Below are positions 41,005 through 49,277 of a stretch of 64,000 nucleotides of DNA, in pieces. The notes beneath the pieces were generated by a model. It did not search any database. It had not been told where the DNA came from and saw only the letters and a program-made list of their open reading frames with translations. The position numbers were made by a program, and so were the translations under genes. Every line of letters starts with the position of its first letter. Position 1 is the first letter of the stretch. Location: assembly GCA_035906255.1 (NCBI GenBank), contig JAMIFM010000010.1, positions 310,001-374,000 of the forward strand, in the 5' to 3' direction. This DNA is from SB11 sp035906255 (GTDB lineage: Bacteria; Bacteroidota; Bacteroidia; UBA8524).

Positions 41005-43452
41005 TTATTTACCGATGGTAATTCCAAGTGTTGCATAAAACGACCTGCCGTCTGACGGGATGATACCGGGGCCGGGGTAGGCTTCGGCGCGGCGGGTATA
41101 GTAGCGGCTATCAAGCAGGTTGTTGCAGCTTATTTCTAATGAAAATATGCGATGTGTGAACGAGGCCGAAATATCTACCACCTGATAACTTTTTATTGCC
41201 CCTTCTACTGCGGTAGATGTGAGGGTGGCGTTGGTGGCATCAGAATAGTGTTTGCCTGTGTATGAATACTGTGCAGAAAACCCGATTTTTTTTCGGTGGC
41301 GGTAGTTAACTCCGCTGCGTATCATAACGGGGGGCACCATCTCAACCTTATTATCGGCTATGGTATTGTCTTGTGTTTTTATGTAGCGGGCATCTACCAA
41401 TGCGCCATTCACAAACAAATTCAATTGGTTGGTTTTGGCGTATGGCAGCAATAAAAACCGCCACAGGTTTACTTCGGTCATCAACTCAATGCCTATGTTG
41501 CGGGCATCAGCAATATTGGTTCGATAGCGATAATCAATAAACAAGGGTGGACGGTCGGCACGTAATACTTGTCCTATGCGACCTTTGTAGTAAATGTAAA
41601 AAGCGGTTACTTCATAAGTAAACCATCCTGCTTTGCTGCCCCGTATCCCCATATCGGCAGTAAAACCTTTTTCATCCTTTATGGCCGTATCAACAATAAA
41701 ATTGGGGTTGGTTACCCGTAAGTCTGAAAAGTTTATCGCCCTATAATTTTGCGAGATATTTGCATACCACTCGGTATGTTTTTGCAGTTTATATTTTGTG
41801 CCCACACCTGCAATAACGAAGCTGCGGGTGCGGCTCATTTTATCGTATATACGGTTATCAACTATAAGATTGCCCGCAGCATCAAACACCCGTTGTTTGT
41901 AGTATCCCTCTGACCGTGTTTGGATATATTCATAGCGAATGCCTGGAGTAATGCTAAAACGGGGGTTGATGTTAAAAATGTTTTCTAAAAATGCGGAGGC
42001 ATTATAGTTAGGAAAGGTGAAATCGCTGTTTTCAAGATTTTGCGGATTGAGGTACTGAAAATCAGGGCCGTTACTATTATTACCATCCCCTTGTCGGTTG
42101 GTGGTTTGCCCGTAGTATAATCTGTAACCTACAACCGCTGTGTGTTTTGTTTTACCTGTGCGGTAATGTTGCAGCCAACGTCCCTCGTGGCCAATGTTTG
42201 TGAATTTACCATCGATGAGCGTACGGTTTTTACCAAAATCGGCTACGTTAATCCGCTCCAGATTACCCAATGATTGCCTACCTGCCAGCAAACCAAAGGT
42301 GCGCCAGTTTAGCTGTGTATTTTCTGAAACTTTATAGTCCACTTGCCATGCGGCCAATTGCCAGTATATGCTGAACCAATTTCGGTTACGTACCGACTGA
42401 CGGGCATCATCGGCAAACATTGCATCGGTTAATCCGCCCGGTTGTTGGGCAAGGTAGTTCATCAAAGTAACTTCAAACGTTTGGGTAAGTTTTCGGGTGG
42501 TTTGCCACTCAAGCCTTGCGTAGGCTGTGTTTGAATGAAACCCGCTGTTGGGTCGCCAACCGTTTCCTTGTTTGCGTTGGTAAAACGTGTAGTAATTTAC
42601 TTTGCCGTTGGCTACCGTGCCGCCCACACTATTAAAACTGCCGAAGTAGCCAAATGAGCCAAGGGTTTGCCTTGCCGTTATTTCTATCTTTTTATCGGCA
42701 GCCCCCTTTTTCATTACAAAATTCAAAAGGCCGCCAAACTGGGTGCCGTATTGCAGCGATGCCGCCCCGCGTACAACCTCTATCCGCTCTAGGGCTTCAG
42801 CGGGTGGTGTGTAGTAACTTTCAGGATAGCCCAGTGCATCAGCACTTATATCATAGCCGTTTTGTCTTGTATTAAAGTTTGAAGTGCGATTGGGGCTTAA
42901 TCCCCTGCCGCCAATGCCTAATTGCAGCCCTACGGCATCACTTTCCCAAATATTTAGTCCTGTTATTTTACTGTATAATTGGCGGGGGTTGTTGGTGCTT
43001 AGGTTGGCTGTTACGTCTTTCAGCACTACCACTTCGGTTTTTTTACCTTCATAAATGGCTGTGCCTTCAACTCCTTTCAGCCGCTCAATACCAAATGTAC
43101 GTTCAGTTTCATATTCAATTTCCACAGCATTTACATCTGCGCTCAGGTCTTTCATCACAATAGTTACCGAAAGCAGAGGGGTGTTATGGGCAATAGGTGT
43201 ATGGATGATGTTTTTGCCAAAGGCATAAGTAAGCAGGGTATAGTTTCCGTACGGAACGTTATGGAATACATACAACCCGTTTTCAGGGGTTGAAACCGTA
43301 TGGCCTGTGCCCTCAAGCGCAGCAACACCTACTTCAATCAGCGTGCTGTCTTCGTGCAACAAACGGACTTGTATAGTGCCTGTTTGCCCCAACAAGGGTA
43401 AAACGCTTAACAGCGCAATTACAATAACCGCTATTTTAAGTCCAAACTTCAC
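41005..43452 (-). CDS. TonB-dependent receptor, FecA-like
   Basis: 815 residues. The start is GTG 43452, whose GTGA overlaps the stop of the HTTM gene by 4 nt. Signal peptide MKFGLKIAVIVIALLSVLPLLGQ, then a carboxypeptidase-D-regulatory-like domain (about 25-105), a plug domain (VVVLKDVTANLSTNNPRQLYSKITGLNIWESDAVGLQLGIGGRGLSPNRTS) and a 22-strand barrel with a C-terminal Phe/Gly strand (GRSFYATLGITIGK). The LGYPESYYTPPAEALERIEVVRGAASLQYGTQFGG run is the FecA-type plug feature. Energised uptake of a ferric chelate is the likely role. Last gene of the iron-type operon. Confidence 0.9.
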   Translation of the reverse strand: MKFGLKIAVIVIALLSVLPLLGQTGTIQVRLLHEDSTLIEVGVAALEGTGHTVSTPENGLYVFHNVPYGNYTLLTYAFGKNIIHTPIAHNTPLLSVTIVMKDLSADVNAVEIEYETERTFGIERLKGVEGTAIYEGKKTEVVVLKDVTANLSTNNPRQLYSKITGLNIWESDAVGLQLGIGGRGLSPNRTSNFNTRQNGYDISADALGYPESYYTPPAEALERIEVVRGAASLQYGTQFGGLLNFVMKKGAADKKIEITARQTLGSFGYFGSFNSVGGTVANGKVNYYTFYQRKQGNGWRPNSGFHSNTAYARLEWQTTRKLTQTFEVTLMNYLAQQPGGLTDAMFADDARQSVRNRNWFSIYWQLAAWQVDYKVSENTQLNWRTFGLLAGRQSLGNLERINVADFGKNRTLIDGKFTNIGHEGRWLQHYRTGKTKHTAVVGYRLYYGQTTNRQGDGNNSNGPDFQYLNPQNLENSDFTFPNYNASAFLENIFNINPRFSITPGIRYEYIQTRSEGYYKQRVFDAAGNLIVDNRIYDKMSRTRSFVIAGVGTKYKLQKHTEWYANISQNYRAINFSDLRVTNPNFIVDTAIKDEKGFTADMGIRGSKAGWFTYEVTAFYIYYKGRIGQVLRADRPPLFIDYRYRTNIADARNIGIELMTEVNLWRFLLLPYAKTNQLNLFVNGALVDARYIKTQDNTIADNKVEMVPPVMIRSGVNYRHRKKIGFSAQYSYTGKHYSDATNATLTSTAVEGAIKSYQVVDISASFTHRIFSLEISCNNLLDSRYYTRRAEAYPGPGIIPSDGRSFYATLGITIGK

Positions 43453-44825
43453 TTTGTATCCGGTAGCGTTTCATCAAAGGGTAAAATCCATGTTTTATGC
43501 GCCCAACCGTCGTTTATTTTGCTAAGGTCAATAGCAGGGTCTATAAACAGTTGGCTTTTTCTGCCGTTAAGGGTAACGTAAATTTCAGCCCTCACTTCGG
43601 GCTTGTAAACCCCTTCTTTCTCATAATATCCGGCTAAAAACTTAGCGTATTGCAACAACATATCGGGTTGCATGGCCATTTGTTTTTCTTGATGGTCATT
43701 CAAAAAAAAGTTGTTAAACACTTCGCCCTCTTTGCCTGTTTTTGTGTCTTTTACAAAAAAGGTGGCCGTTCCTGCTTTTTCCATCAGCATCACCCGCCAG
43801 CCAAAGCGATAGCCTTCTTCCGTCCAAAACATATTGCCGGGATACAGTACATATCGCCACGGAAACAATAGCTGAAAGGCAAAAAACACTGTGCAAAAGG
43901 CCGTCATTAGTTTTTTATAGGGTTGCGGGGGCGCAAAGGTACTATTGTGTGCAGGTTTAAAAGAAGGAATTAGTGTCTGCATCCACCGCAGGTGCCACTT
44001 TGCACTAAAAAAAATGAGCGTTCCGCCTATCATTACCAGCGGGAATACCCCTATTTGAAATAAAATTCCCGTTACGGCATGAAAGAATATTACCGCCGCA
44101 TACGCCCACGGGCGAGTGGGTTTGTATAGCAACCAGAAAACAATTGTACAATCATACAGCATGCCCGCCCAGCTAAAAACGTAGGGCGAGTAACGCCAAG
44201 CAAACAACGACCCCAGCACAGGTAAATCATACGAGGCAGGTAGCCATATTTTTAGGGGCAGTGCATGCAACAGCCAATCACTGTTTATTTTAGCAAGTCC
44301 TGCGTATGTATAAACAATGGCGGTTTGCAGCATAATAATGTATATGCACCAAGCGGGCACATGGGTAACAGCCAATTGCGGTTTTCGCAGGGTATCTAAT
44401 GAAAAGAAACGGTGTGCAGGCAATAAGGCCAGCAACAAGCAAGCAATACTAACGTAGTAATAGTGGTTTAGGTAATAGGTAAGGTCTATCAGTTCAGTAT
44501 AAGTAAATACAATAAACTGTATCCATGCCGCTGCCTTGTAAAATAAACCCAAGGCCACCATTACTGATGCTGCCAGCAGTACGATGTGCAGGGCATACAT
44601 GGCAGTGGGAGGCAATACTTCTACAAACTCAAACCCAAAGTATTTGAAATGAGTTTTTGGTGCGATGTAATGGTCTTCAATCCAGCCCAAGGCCATAAAC
44701 CGGCCTGTGCTAAACGCCATGCAAAGCCCGAAGATAACTCTGAAGGCAACCAATGGCGCAATGTGTGCCGGTGCTTGCCACCGTGCAACACTGTTTTTTA
44801 TATGCTTGGCGATGTTAATCGCCAT
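43449..44825 (-). CDS. HTTM-domain membrane protein
   Basis: 458 residues with at least seven helices (LVAFRVIFGLCMAFSTGRFMALGW, MYALHIVLLAASVMVALGLFYKAAAW, VSIACLLLALLPAHRF, WCIYIIMLQTAIVYTYAGLAKI). The element FTYTELIDLTYYLNHYYYVSI is the signature of HTTM proteins, a domain related to vitamin K-dependent gamma-carboxylase. The C-terminal soluble part follows the YRFGWRVMLMEK motif. Molecular role unproven; it appears here in the middle of a putative iron-acquisition operon. ATG 44825 overlaps the imelysin stop by 11 nt, and its stop overlaps the TonB gene start. Confidence 0.87.
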   Translation of the reverse strand: MAINIAKHIKNSVARWQAPAHIAPLVAFRVIFGLCMAFSTGRFMALGWIEDHYIAPKTHFKYFGFEFVEVLPPTAMYALHIVLLAASVMVALGLFYKAAAWIQFIVFTYTELIDLTYYLNHYYYVSIACLLLALLPAHRFFSLDTLRKPQLAVTHVPAWCIYIIMLQTAIVYTYAGLAKINSDWLLHALPLKIWLPASYDLPVLGSLFAWRYSPYVFSWAGMLYDCTIVFWLLYKPTRPWAYAAVIFFHAVTGILFQIGVFPLVMIGGTLIFFSAKWHLRWMQTLIPSFKPAHNSTFAPPQPYKKLMTAFCTVFFAFQLLFPWRYVLYPGNMFWTEEGYRFGWRVMLMEKAGTATFFVKDTKTGKEGEVFNNFFLNDHQEKQMAMQPDMLLQYAKFLAGYYEKEGVYKPEVRAEIYVTLNGRKSQLFIDPAIDLSKINDGWAHKTWILPFDETLPDTK

Positions 44826-45927
44826 CGCCGCTACTAAAGGTAATGGCTATACCCAATAGCGATGAAAGGTCGCTTTTAAAAAAACGGGTCATCTTTTGGT
44901 ATTCGGTGTGCAAGGCATCAACCCGTGCAACATCATTAATAACCATTTGTGAAAGTATTTCAGTATCGGCAAATCCGTTACTTGCGGTTTTTACGGCCTC
45001 AAGTTGCGCAATGGTTTCTGTTTTTAGCGCAGGCCCTCCGGTTACTTTATCCAAGTAATCATCAAAGCCTATCCCGTCAGTACCATTCACTCCAATACCC
45101 CGCCACATTCGCTCAACAGCTTTTATGTGTTCTTTAATAAATTTAATTGATTGGCCGCTGTAATAGGCTTCGCACAATTGCGGCTCGGCTTTGGTTTGGC
45201 CGGCACGCTTACCTGCTGGCAAACCTATTTTAAAGTTTTTTATTGCTTCAAAGCTCTTCACAAACTCGTTGTAAAGCATTGAAGTTGGGCTACCTGCTGA
45301 TTTATCGGTATTGGCTACAAACGCATCGCGATAGGTAGTCCAGCCTGTGTTGTTTTCATCCACCCAAGTTTTAATATCGGCGATAAGTTTTTGCAAATAC
45401 TGTTTACGGTTGGCTGCATTGGCCGATGTGGTAAAAGAATCTACCGCACCCTGCCCATACAGCAAGTATTCTGCTGTTAAAAAGCCCCGGCTGTCGCGTC
45501 TAAAATCGTCAAACTTATAATCTGCGGCAACAATGCGGCTTTCAACCACCGGGGTGTTTACCGGCCATGTGCCCAAGTTTTCGTTCACCATCCCAAAAAT
45601 CGGTTTTTCGCCCGGGCCGTAATTAAACGCATTACAATGCAGCCATGCCATATAGGCATTTGTCCATGCGGTTTGGGTAGCTTGCAAAGTGGTTGTGCCC
45701 GGAGCATTTATAAAGGCATCAGCCGATGAGCTAAGCGCATCGGTAGCAGTTTTCATGGTAGCCCAATTGGGTATAATAATGTTGTCGGCAAAGTTTTCGA
45801 GCAATAATTTTCTGTCGAAAGAACCGGCCGTGCCACCATCGTTACTATCTTCTTTACAGCCTGAAAGCAGCAGGGGAAGAGCTAATGCCGGAACCAATAA
45901 GCGGAATATGAGACTTTTATAATTCAT
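44815..45927 (-). CDS. Imelysin-family lipoprotein (iron-regulated IrpA-like)
   Basis: 370 residues, lipoprotein signal MNYKSLIFRLLVPALALPLLLSGC (lipobox LSGC, then KEDSN). The helical imelysin fold is present (LLENFADNIIIPNWATMKTATDALSSSADAFINAPGT, then AWTNAYMAWLHCNAFNYGPGEKP). The classical GxHxxE motif of active-site-like imelysins reads GFLTAE in RRDSRGFLTAEYLLYG, so its His is replaced by Leu while the Glu remains. Iron-associated role by family and by the TonB neighbour. Likely surface or periplasmic lipoprotein. Second gene of the operon. Confidence 0.87.
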   Translation of the reverse strand: MNYKSLIFRLLVPALALPLLLSGCKEDSNDGGTAGSFDRKLLLENFADNIIIPNWATMKTATDALSSSADAFINAPGTTTLQATQTAWTNAYMAWLHCNAFNYGPGEKPIFGMVNENLGTWPVNTPVVESRIVAADYKFDDFRRDSRGFLTAEYLLYGQGAVDSFTTSANAANRKQYLQKLIADIKTWVDENNTGWTTYRDAFVANTDKSAGSPTSMLYNEFVKSFEAIKNFKIGLPAGKRAGQTKAEPQLCEAYYSGQSIKFIKEHIKAVERMWRGIGVNGTDGIGFDDYLDKVTGGPALKTETIAQLEAVKTASNGFADTEILSQMVINDVARVDALHTEYQKMTRFFKSDLSSLLGIAITFSSGDGD

Positions 45928-45941
45928 GTGTGTTTAAAACA

Positions 45942-45980
45942 ATCCATCCCATTAAGGGAATACCTTAACGGGATGGGATT
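45942..45980 (-). terminator. Stable hairpin between DUF4856 and imelysin genes
   Basis: ATCCATCCC-TTAAGG / CCTTAA-GGGATGGGAT, about 15 pairs with one mismatch and one bulge, 5-nt loop. It lies in the 74-bp gap between two genes of the same operon. The U-run on the minus strand is weak, so partial termination or mRNA stabilisation is more likely than full termination. Confidence 0.6.
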
Positions 45981-46001
45981 AAAAATTGTGCGAAAATACA
46001 A

Positions 46002-47141
46002 TTAACGACCTTGAGCTGAAATCCAGTTTTGTTTGAAATCCAACATTTCAGCATCGCTAAAGCCATATACCGCCTTAATTTTGGCTTGGGCTTGTGTTAT
46101 TTTTTGTAGTTCTGATGCGCCTTCGGTGATAAACTTGTACACAGTTGCATCTGCATTTGCAGGAGCATTTAGTAACACAAGAATTTCGTCGATTTGTGCA
46201 TCGGTGATTTTGCGGTGTTGTTGTGGAACTGCTTTGAAACCGTGAATAAAGCCGATAGCTTCGCCCAAATCGTGCAAACCGCCTGAAAGTGTTGTAGCAG
46301 GAGGATTGGTGGTAGTGAATTTGGTGATAGCTGCGTAACCGTAGTTAATAGCAGTTGCCATCATACCTTTTTCAATGTTAAGTTTAATAGCAGCAATCGC
46401 TTCGTTTTTCTCAGCATCATAAGCGCTACCTGCTTTAACAGCAGCTTGCAGTTTTATGAAGTTTGCTTTCATTTGACCATAAACACCGTTTCCGTCGTTT
46501 TTATCGCGACGTGCCATGTACAATGCAGCCAAAGCATCTGGGCTGGTAGTGTTTGCAGCAGTATTGGTATTAGGGAATGCAGGGCTTGCACCGATTACGC
46601 TAATCATTTTATCAACGTCGGCCAAAGTAAGAGTGCCGTTGCTAATGGTAGCAAGGTGGTTGTACAAAGCCGCAGCAAATAAACCTTTTTCAATTTCTTG
46701 CAGGTTTTCTTTGGCACCTTTGTCAAGCAAACGGTTACCGAAAGAACCACCTTTAGTAGCAGTTGCACCGTTTGCGGGGTCATACGTATTGCCACTTGCA
46801 GCCACCATTACAGGGAACCAGTCGTTTTCAATACGGCTCACAAAATAGGCTCCGGTAACGCTTTTTAGGCTGGTAGTACCTGTGCTAAATTTATCTTTTA
46901 GGGTAACAAGGTCTAATGTAGTTGTTCCGCTTTCAGCAGTTTTCATGTATGTGCTCAAACCGCTTAGTTGGGTTTTAAGGGCCGCCTCAGTTGCAACGTT
47001 AGTGCTGTAATCGGCAGATACATAGCTTGATGGGATTGATAACGGTGCCTTGGTTTCGGTTTTGTCGTCATCTTTCTTACACGATGTAGCCAAAACCACG
47101 CAGGCTGCAAAAATACTTAGTAACCCTGTTTTTCTGTTCAT
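46002..47141 (-). CDS. DUF4856-domain lipoprotein
   Basis: 379 residues, signal peptide MNRKTGLLSIFAACVVLATSC (lipobox ATSC, then KKDDDK). The helix-rich mature region fits the DUF4856 family, which in Bacteroidota travels with imelysin-like and TonB genes: ESGTTTLDLVTLKDKFSTG, LASVDKM-type helices, and the segment LSGGLHDLGEAIGFIHGFKAVP, where GLHDLGE recalls the imelysin motif with its His kept. Function unknown, iron-related by context. First gene of the operon with a well-formed promoter and a Fur-like dyad upstream. Confidence 0.87.
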   Translation of the reverse strand: MNRKTGLLSIFAACVVLATSCKKDDDKTETKAPLSIPSSYVSADYSTNVATEAALKTQLSGLSTYMKTAESGTTTLDLVTLKDKFSTGTTSLKSVTGAYFVSRIENDWFPVMVAASGNTYDPANGATATKGGSFGNRLLDKGAKENLQEIEKGLFAAALYNHLATISNGTLTLADVDKMISVIGASPAFPNTNTAANTTSPDALAALYMARRDKNDGNGVYGQMKANFIKLQAAVKAGSAYDAEKNEAIAAIKLNIEKGMMATAINYGYAAITKFTTTNPPATTLSGGLHDLGEAIGFIHGFKAVPQQHRKITDAQIDEILVLLNAPANADATVYKFITEGASELQKITQAQAKIKAVYGFSDAEMLDFKQNWISAQGR

Positions 47142-47190
47142 TTAATTGATTTTTAGGTAATTATATCTTTTTAGTAATTTTCTGTGGCTG

Positions 47191-47225
47191 CAAACTTATG
47201 TTTATTTAGATTAATTACAAATTAA
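47191..47225 (-). promoter_or_regulatory. Promoter and Fur-like dyad of the iron operon
   Basis: On the minus strand, TTTG (47221 to 47218), exactly 19 bp, and TAAGTTTG (47198 to 47191) give a perfect Bacteroidota promoter. An AT-rich dyad, TTATTTAGATTAATTACAAATTAA split over 47202-47225 around ATTAAT, overlaps the -33 box. It resembles the TTTAGATTAATTCTAAA-type iron boxes I associate with flavobacterial Fur-like repression. A regulator bound there would block transcription. The predicted start is about 44 nt before ATG 47141. Confidence 0.6.
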
Positions 47226-47297
47226 GTTTAGGTTACAAACTATTGCAGGCAAGTTTTATGAGAATGGGGGAGAAGTGGCTACTAATTAGCTGAAAAT

Positions 47298-47675
47298 AAA
47301 AAAGGTGCGAGCTTTAGCTGCACCTCTGGATTGTTTAAAATTAGTAAGAATAAATCTTATAATCGGGAGCAAGTTCTGTAAAATTAGTGTCATATTTTGT
47401 CATTTTTTTCTGAATAGCCTTGTCAAAACCCCACAAGTGCCGTCGTTCCTGATTGTCAGTCAAATGTCATATTTTTTTGCGGGATAATTCAACGCAACTA
47501 AAGTGCGTACTTGCCGACGGATTGTTTAATTTTTAATGTTATGAATAAAATTCTCGTCAATACCCCAGTGGCTTGGGGTAAACCTCCGTTATTATCTAAA
47601 ATCGATTGTTTCTTTTGTGTAGGCTTAGTAATTAATAAGCCGCAGTAGTAGGATTTTCGGGCATAAGGTTTTTTT
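47298..47675. other. Intergenic region with orphan minus-strand hairpin and two more inverted repeats
   Basis: Part of a 534-bp gap between the iron operon and the ICMT-like gene. AGGTGC / GCACCT (47303-47325) with an inner AGC/GCT stem is preceded on the plus strand by an A-run, giving a minus-strand terminator without a gene. TACCCCA / TGGGGTA lies near 47560-47581 and GGCTT / AAGCC near 47620-47642. A 20-codon minus-strand frame (47403 to 47341, MTKYDTNFTELAPDYKIYSY) precedes the hairpin. I do not call it a gene. Confidence 0.4.
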
Positions 47676-48293
47676 ATGGAATGGTTTTACAAGGGCCTGA
47701 TGGGCGTGCTATTGCTATTGTATTTGGTAATTATTACCAGATACCTTAAAAAATACAGGCAGCACGAAAAAAACAGCGAGGTTTCGACACCCTTGAAACA
47801 GGCTGCTTTGTTGCTGTTGGTAGTTACTCTTTTGGGATTTGCTATCCCGCAATTACTATACATTTTTACTCAAACTATAAATTTTGCCGACATGGGCGTT
47901 TCTGTGGTGGTTAGGTTTACGGGACTTTTTGTGTACCAGTTGGGTATTGCGTTGTTTTTTATCAGCAACGACAGTTTTGCAGGTAGCTGGTGGAGCGGGC
48001 CGGAAATTGGCCACAACCCGCATTTGGCAAAAGAAACAGTGTATGGCTATGTGCGCCATCCTATTTATACATCGGTATATGCTGTAATAATAGGCTGTAT
48101 GTTGGTTTCGGGCAATTGGCTGGTGGGGTTTTGCGCGGTGATACCTTTTACAGCTTTGTGCGCAGTACGTGTGGCTACCGAGGAGCAAGTATTGAAGAAT
48201 AAAATGGGAAGTAGCTATGCCGAATACAGACAAGCTACGGGCTTTTTTTTACCGAAGTTGTTTAAGAAGCATAAGCGTAAGATGCTATTTTGA
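47676..48293 (+). CDS. Isoprenylcysteine carboxyl methyltransferase-like membrane protein
   Basis: 205 residues, about five helices (LMGVLLLLYLVIITRYL, AALLLLVVTLLGFAIPQLLYIF, VVRFTGLFVYQLGIALFFIS, YTSVYAVIIGCMLVSGNWLVGFCAVIPF). The SAM-binding C-terminal motif is present: ETVYGYVRHPIYTSVYA and EEQVLKNKMGSSYAEYRQATGFFLPKLF (HPxY with EExxLxxxxGxxYxxY). Bacterial homologues methylate lipids or unknown substrates. ATG 47676. Its last 9 nt overlap the convergent lipoprotein gene. Confidence 0.85.
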   Translation: MEWFYKGLMGVLLLLYLVIITRYLKKYRQHEKNSEVSTPLKQAALLLLVVTLLGFAIPQLLYIFTQTINFADMGVSVVVRFTGLFVYQLGIALFFISNDSFAGSWWSGPEIGHNPHLAKETVYGYVRHPIYTSVYAVIIGCMLVSGNWLVGFCAVIPFTALCAVRVATEEQVLKNKMGSSYAEYRQATGFFLPKLFKKHKRKMLF

Positions 48294-49187
48294 CTTAAAG
48301 TCGGCTTTGCTTAACCGTAATTGAAGCGATAGTGAAGGAACAATGGTGAAGCCTTTGAATGCAAAGGCTTCATTGTTTAATAGTTTATAGGTGCCGTAGT
48401 TTTGATAAAAAACGGATAATGCGGGTATTACATACACATACTTATAGCCAATTTTAGCATTGGCAAATCCCCCAAAGGATAAAAAACTCTCTGTATTGCG
48501 TGTGCCTAATACTGGCATATTTTTATCGTTAAAAACTTTATCGGGCAAAGTAGTATAAACAATGCGGCTATAAGCTGCTGCTGCTCCGAATGAAAGGCTG
48601 CCATACTCCTCTTCATTGCCAAACGATACGCTGAAAATTACCGGTAATAGTATATCACTGCGTTTAAAATCATAACCCAGCCTGCTTTGAAGTTCACTAA
48701 AGAATGAGGGAAGTTTATAGTTTTGCCACGAGTATTGCAGGGCAACGCTTCCATACACCCTGTCGGCCTGCTTTTCACCCACTTGTCCCGTAGGCCCCAA
48801 AAACTGGTATTGGCCTGTAAAAGCGTTTGCACTGCCTGCACGTTTATAGCCCAGTTCAAACCTGTTTGCAATGCCTGCACGCAGGTAAAAATCATAACCG
48901 CTGCCAAACGGGTCAACCGCAAAAGCTGTTGCAGCTTTATTAATGCGGTAAAAGTTTTCATCCAGCGTTATGCTATCTTGGTTAGCAATATCTTTAACAT
49001 TTTGCTCCACCACATCAGCCATTAATCCTATTGTGCGCGTAGGAATGTTTGCTGTGTATGACATACCTGCTACTATGCTTCCTTTTGGGGTAACCTTGCC
49101 CGATTGATTAATTGCACGGGGGGCGGCACAGGCAGCAAACAAAAGCGTTGCAAGGCTTATAACAAGGGATTTTTGGTGCGTATTCAT
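48285..49187 (-). CDS. Hypothetical lipoprotein, possible outer-membrane strand protein
   Basis: 300 residues with lipoprotein signal MNTHQKSLVISLATLLFAAC (lipobox FAAC, then AAPRAINQSG). The remainder is rich in alternating strands (VAGMSYTANIPTRTIGLMADV, DFYLRAGIANRFELGYKRAG, RVYGSVALQYSWQNY, GYKYVYVIPALSVFYQNYG) with a final strand IVPSLSLQLRLSK. A lipidated N-terminus with barrel-like strands is unusual but recurs in Bacteroidota. No family recognised. It ends against the ICMT-like gene. Confidence 0.7.
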   Translation of the reverse strand: MNTHQKSLVISLATLLFAACAAPRAINQSGKVTPKGSIVAGMSYTANIPTRTIGLMADVVEQNVKDIANQDSITLDENFYRINKAATAFAVDPFGSGYDFYLRAGIANRFELGYKRAGSANAFTGQYQFLGPTGQVGEKQADRVYGSVALQYSWQNYKLPSFFSELQSRLGYDFKRSDILLPVIFSVSFGNEEEYGSLSFGAAAAYSRIVYTTLPDKVFNDKNMPVLGTRNTESFLSFGGFANAKIGYKYVYVIPALSVFYQNYGTYKLLNNEAFAFKGFTIVPSLSLQLRLSKADFKSK

Positions 49188-49277
49188 ACGGATGTGTAAG
49201 TTGTTAAATATAAGAGTAGTTTTGTGCCAAGGGCAATAGTATTTTGCAAAGTTGCTGAATAATATTTTTTTTGTGCA

